DNA from: JAEUKA01 sp044228505
GTDB taxonomy: Bacteria; Myxococcota_A; Polyangia; Palsa-1104; JAEUJZ01
Reading direction: 5' to 3'
DNA: 64,000 bases
NCBI GenBank assembly: GCA_044228505.1
Contig: JBGAUT010000006.1
Coordinates: 62,001 to 126,000 of the forward strand
Position numbers and translations under genes: made by a program. How positions within the stretch are numbered: the first letter of the stretch is position 1; each line of letters begins with the position of its first letter. Of this stretch, positions 61,707 to 64,000 are shown piece by piece. The notes beneath the pieces were generated by a model, which saw only the letters and a list, made by a program, of their open reading frames with translations, did no database searches and was not told the DNA's origin.

Positions 61707-64000
61707 CTAGGCGTTCTGGGCGGCGTTGGTGATGCCAGAGCCGAGGTCAAGCAAGGTGGTGGCCACCGAGAAGCCAACCGGCACATAGGGGCTGAGCTGC
61801 TTGACGTTTTTGCTACCGACCGTCAGCTCGATGTACGCGGTCGAAAGCTGTCCCGCCTGGTTGACGATGTAGCTGCCGATCTGAAAGCCAAAGACCGTCC
61901 AGTCGAGTGGTGTGGGGAACAGCGACTTGTAGGTCGCGGCGGACGCTGCCAATCCAATGGAGATGATCGTCATCGTAGTCTGGCCAAGAAGCTCGACGCA
62001 TTTCACGCCGAACACCAGCCACTTCTCTTTGACGGACCAGGAGTAGACCTTCAACCAGCTTGTCGCGATCAGGAAGCCCGCAGATCCGGCGTCTAGGGCC
62101 GACAGGAGGCCCAGGTGGAACTGGATGTCTTTGGGCAGCCGGTCGTTGGCGTAGTAGTTGAGCGCGCTGCGGGTGAGGCCGACCGCTCCGATCATGGTGT
62201 CCCAAGCGGCCATCTTGACGCACGCGGCCTTTTCGAGCGCTTCGGGGTCTGCCGACTTGGCGATGGCTAGCTCCCCGAGCGCACGAGGAATCTCCAAGAT
62301 CGTGGAGAGCACGCTCAGCGCGAAGTTCGACCAGAGTTGCGCCGAGTAGTCGGCGGGCTGGCTGTCGTCCGCGAAGCTGACAGGCTGGGGCTCGGCCTTG
62401 CCGGACTTGGCGCTGGCTGCGATCTTGACCGCCAAGACCTGGGCGATCGCGGCGACCAGCGAGGCAATCCGCAGCAGGCTGAGGGTGCGACCGCCCAAGA
62501 TCGTGCTTTCGACCCAGCCTGTGACGTTCGGAACGCTGAGCCGTGCGGTCAGCATCGTCTTGGCCGCTCCCAGGACCGTATCGGTGATTCTTGTGAGCTG
62601 ATCGAACAAGAAGTCCACCACCGTGGTCTGCGAATCGCCGGTCGTCATGCTGTTGACAAGCTGCTGGAGCGGCGTGGTGAGCAGCGCGACCGGATTGCTG
62701 ATCGGTGAGTCCGGTGTCTCTTGTGACAGGCCACCGCTAAGCTGGCGCAGCTTGGTGGTGTCGAACAGGGACGGACTGCTTTCGACCTGCTGCGAGAACT
62801 GACTCATGAAGTCGAGGTTGAGGTTCGTCGCGCTCATCACCGTATTGGCGATGTCCATCACATAGTCGATTTCCTCGGCTCCGAGGTTGTCGGGAATGCT
62901 AATGCCGCAGTGCTGCGCGAGCGACTTGTCACCAACGCCCGCTGGCAGCGTCAGGTACTTGTTCAGCTCGGCCTTGTAACTGGAAACCTTGGCGAGCTGA
63001 TCCTTGGCCTTGCCAAGCTCTGTCTCGATGGTGCTGTAGATCTTGTCCGACGCCTTGAGGAAGTCGTTCCAGTTAAACAGCCAGGCCAGGTACTTGATGA
63101 TCTTTTCGATCTCGGCACCGATCTTCTGCAAAAATCCGACGACAGCAACGTAGGCATCCATGACGCCGTTTACGACGACGCGCCAGGCATAGGTGACGCC
63201 GTTTACGATCGATGTCCCGACGAGCGAAAAGCTGTGCGTGATGGTGTTGGTTGCATCGGAGGCGATGACTGCCAGGCGGTCGGCAGTTGCGATGCACTGC
63301 TTGATCTGCTCTTTGCCAAAGCGGGGAACGGCTGTGGCGGCAGCGTTGATGATATCGCGAAGCTCATCGTCGGTGGTACAGAGCAGCGAAGTGGTCTGTT
63401 TGATCGCCGTAGACGCTTGCGACAGCGCAGCGCTGCCATCGTCCACCAGCGCACTGGCAAAGCGACCGGCAGTCGACCCGGCTTGCTCCATACCGGAAAC
63501 TGCCGTCGATGCGGTGTCCGATGCCCAGTCCGTCGTCGCATCCCATGCATCGGTAACGGAGCCCCAGATGCTGCGGTTTGTACCGACAAGCGGTGGTGGG
63601 GAATACGCAATCGGACGATAGCAGCGGCCCATCTGAATCAGCGCCGTTCCGCACTGGTTGGCATCTTCCTGTGTGCTTCCAGAGGGCATCGGCGATACCT
63701 TCCCCGGCGGAGGGTTGCGCAGCTTGGTGCCGTCCATGCCTGCCAGGCTCTGCATCGCTTCGCTATCGGGTCGCACCAGCGTCCACAACCCTTCGACCAT
63801 GTCGCCGAAGCGCACGCGCAGCGTCGGACAGATCAGCGTCAAGGCCTCGATTCGCAGCCGTAGCTTGCCGTTTGCGGGCACCGCCAGCGACTGAACCTGC
63901 TTGGCGGGCCACTTGGTCGGAACGTAGACGTTGTCGCTGTTTGGCAAGTAGACGCGGACGTCAGCGTCGGGGCAGATCTGGATGGTCTTGCCAGCTTGCG
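61707..64000 (-). CDS. Large protein of unknown function (5' end outside window)
   Basis: At least 763 residues. The frame is open through base 64000, so the true start is beyond the edge; the TTG at 63947 is not convincing. The N-terminal part seen here is a beta-rich carbohydrate-like or prefix domain (YVPTKWPAKQVQSLAVPANGKLRL). A helical region with alternating Thr/Ala/Asp runs follows (DAWDATTDWASDTASTAVSGMEQAG), then long amphipathic segments and several hydrophobic helices near the C-terminus. No known family is recognised. The repeated helical blocks recall pore-forming or secreted toxin-like proteins, but this is not supported by a motif. Confidence 0.6.
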   Translation of the reverse strand, partial: QAGKTIQICPDADVRVYLPNSDNVYVPTKWPAKQVQSLAVPANGKLRLRIEALTLICPTLRVRFGDMVEGLWTLVRPDSEAMQSLAGMDGTKLRNPPPGKVSPMPSGSTQEDANQCGTALIQMGRCYRPIAYSPPPLVGTNRSIWGSVTDAWDATTDWASDTASTAVSGMEQAGSTAGRFASALVDDGSAALSQASTAIKQTTSLLCTTDDELRDIINAAATAVPRFGKEQIKQCIATADRLAVIASDATNTITHSFSLVGTSIVNGVTYAWRVVVNGVMDAYVAVVGFLQKIGAEIEKIIKYLAWLFNWNDFLKASDKIYSTIETELGKAKDQLAKVSSYKAELNKYLTLPAGVGDKSLAQHCGISIPDNLGAEEIDYVMDIANTVMSATNLNLDFMSQFSQQVESSPSLFDTTKLRQLSGGLSQETPDSPISNPVALLTTPLQQLVNSMTTGDSQTTVVDFLFDQLTRITDTVLGAAKTMLTARLSVPNVTGWVESTILGGRTLSLLRIASLVAAIAQVLAVKIAASAKSGKAEPQPVSFADDSQPADYSAQLWSNFALSVLSTILEIPRALGELAIAKSADPEALEKAACVKMAAWDTMIGAVGLTRSALNYYANDRLPKDIQFHLGLLSALDAGSAGFLIATSWLKVYSWSVKEKWLVFGVKCVELLGQTTMTIISIGLAASAATYKSLFPTPLDWTVFGFQIGSYIVNQAGQLSTAYIELTVGSKNVKQLSPYVPVGFSVATTLLDLGSGITNAAQNA

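Overview
The window is GC-rich, densely coded bacterial chromosome with no rRNA, tRNA, CRISPR array, insertion sequence or phage gene that I can recognise. The gene content points to the Myxococcota or a nearby deltaproteobacterial lineage. It includes an operon resembling part of the Myxococcus gliding/envelope (Glt) machinery, with a giant TPR protein and an FHA-like/TonB-like AgmX/PglI protein. It also has an Oar-like carboxypeptidase-regulatory-domain TonB receptor, a zinc-ribbon Ser/Thr kinase with a long Pro/Ala/Glu/Lys tail, several secreted proteins and lipoproteins, and an MGST1-like MAPEG protein. This placement is an inference, because no phylogenetic marker was compared.

Layout. 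1-8.6 kb: 5'-truncated alpha-2-macroglobulin, cupredoxin lipoprotein, methyltransferase, a family B DNA polymerase (Pol II type) whose proofreading motifs look broken, a pteridine-reductase-like SDR, and ftsY. 8.6-14.5 kb: two paralogous outer-membrane beta-barrels closed by a clear terminator, aldehyde dehydrogenase, folD, and an alkaline-phosphatase-superfamily lipoprotein. 14.5-24.6 kb: a 42-bp tandem repeat array in front of an HSDL2-like SDR, then the four-gene Glt-like operon on the minus strand. 24.6-36.9 kb: membrane protein plus M1 peptidase; divergent Oar-like receptor plus MGST1-like protein; ADP-ribosylglycohydrolase plus CBS protein; kinase; secreted unknown. 37-42.9 kb: a phosphomannomutase-hypA-hypB-hypF-hypC run, then a metallophosphatase. 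43-51 kb: secA, zinc-ribbon membrane protein, cytochrome P450, dienoyl-CoA-isomerase-like crotonase, lipoprotein, and an atypical SDR. 51-55.3 kb: an HExxH/cysteine-cluster fusion protein divergent from a folP-cdaA-cdaR operon (folate and c-di-AMP). 55.3-64 kb: CAP-domain lipoprotein, a macrodomain/SirTM ADP-ribosylation pair, acyl-CoA carboxylase carboxyltransferase, M14 peptidase, and a large unknown protein cut by the right edge.

How the parts may work together. The most distinctive units are: the macrodomain-SirTM pair, which lacks the lipoyl-carrier genes it usually travels with; the Glt-like envelope operon with no motor genes beside it; the hypABFC set with no hypDE or hydrogenase nearby; and the exonuclease-degenerate Pol II. 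Several genes have a near-consensus -10 box only 7-12 nt before the start codon, which suggests leaderless or very short-leader mRNAs. Three convergent gene pairs overlap through the same TTAG stop-stop tetranucleotide.
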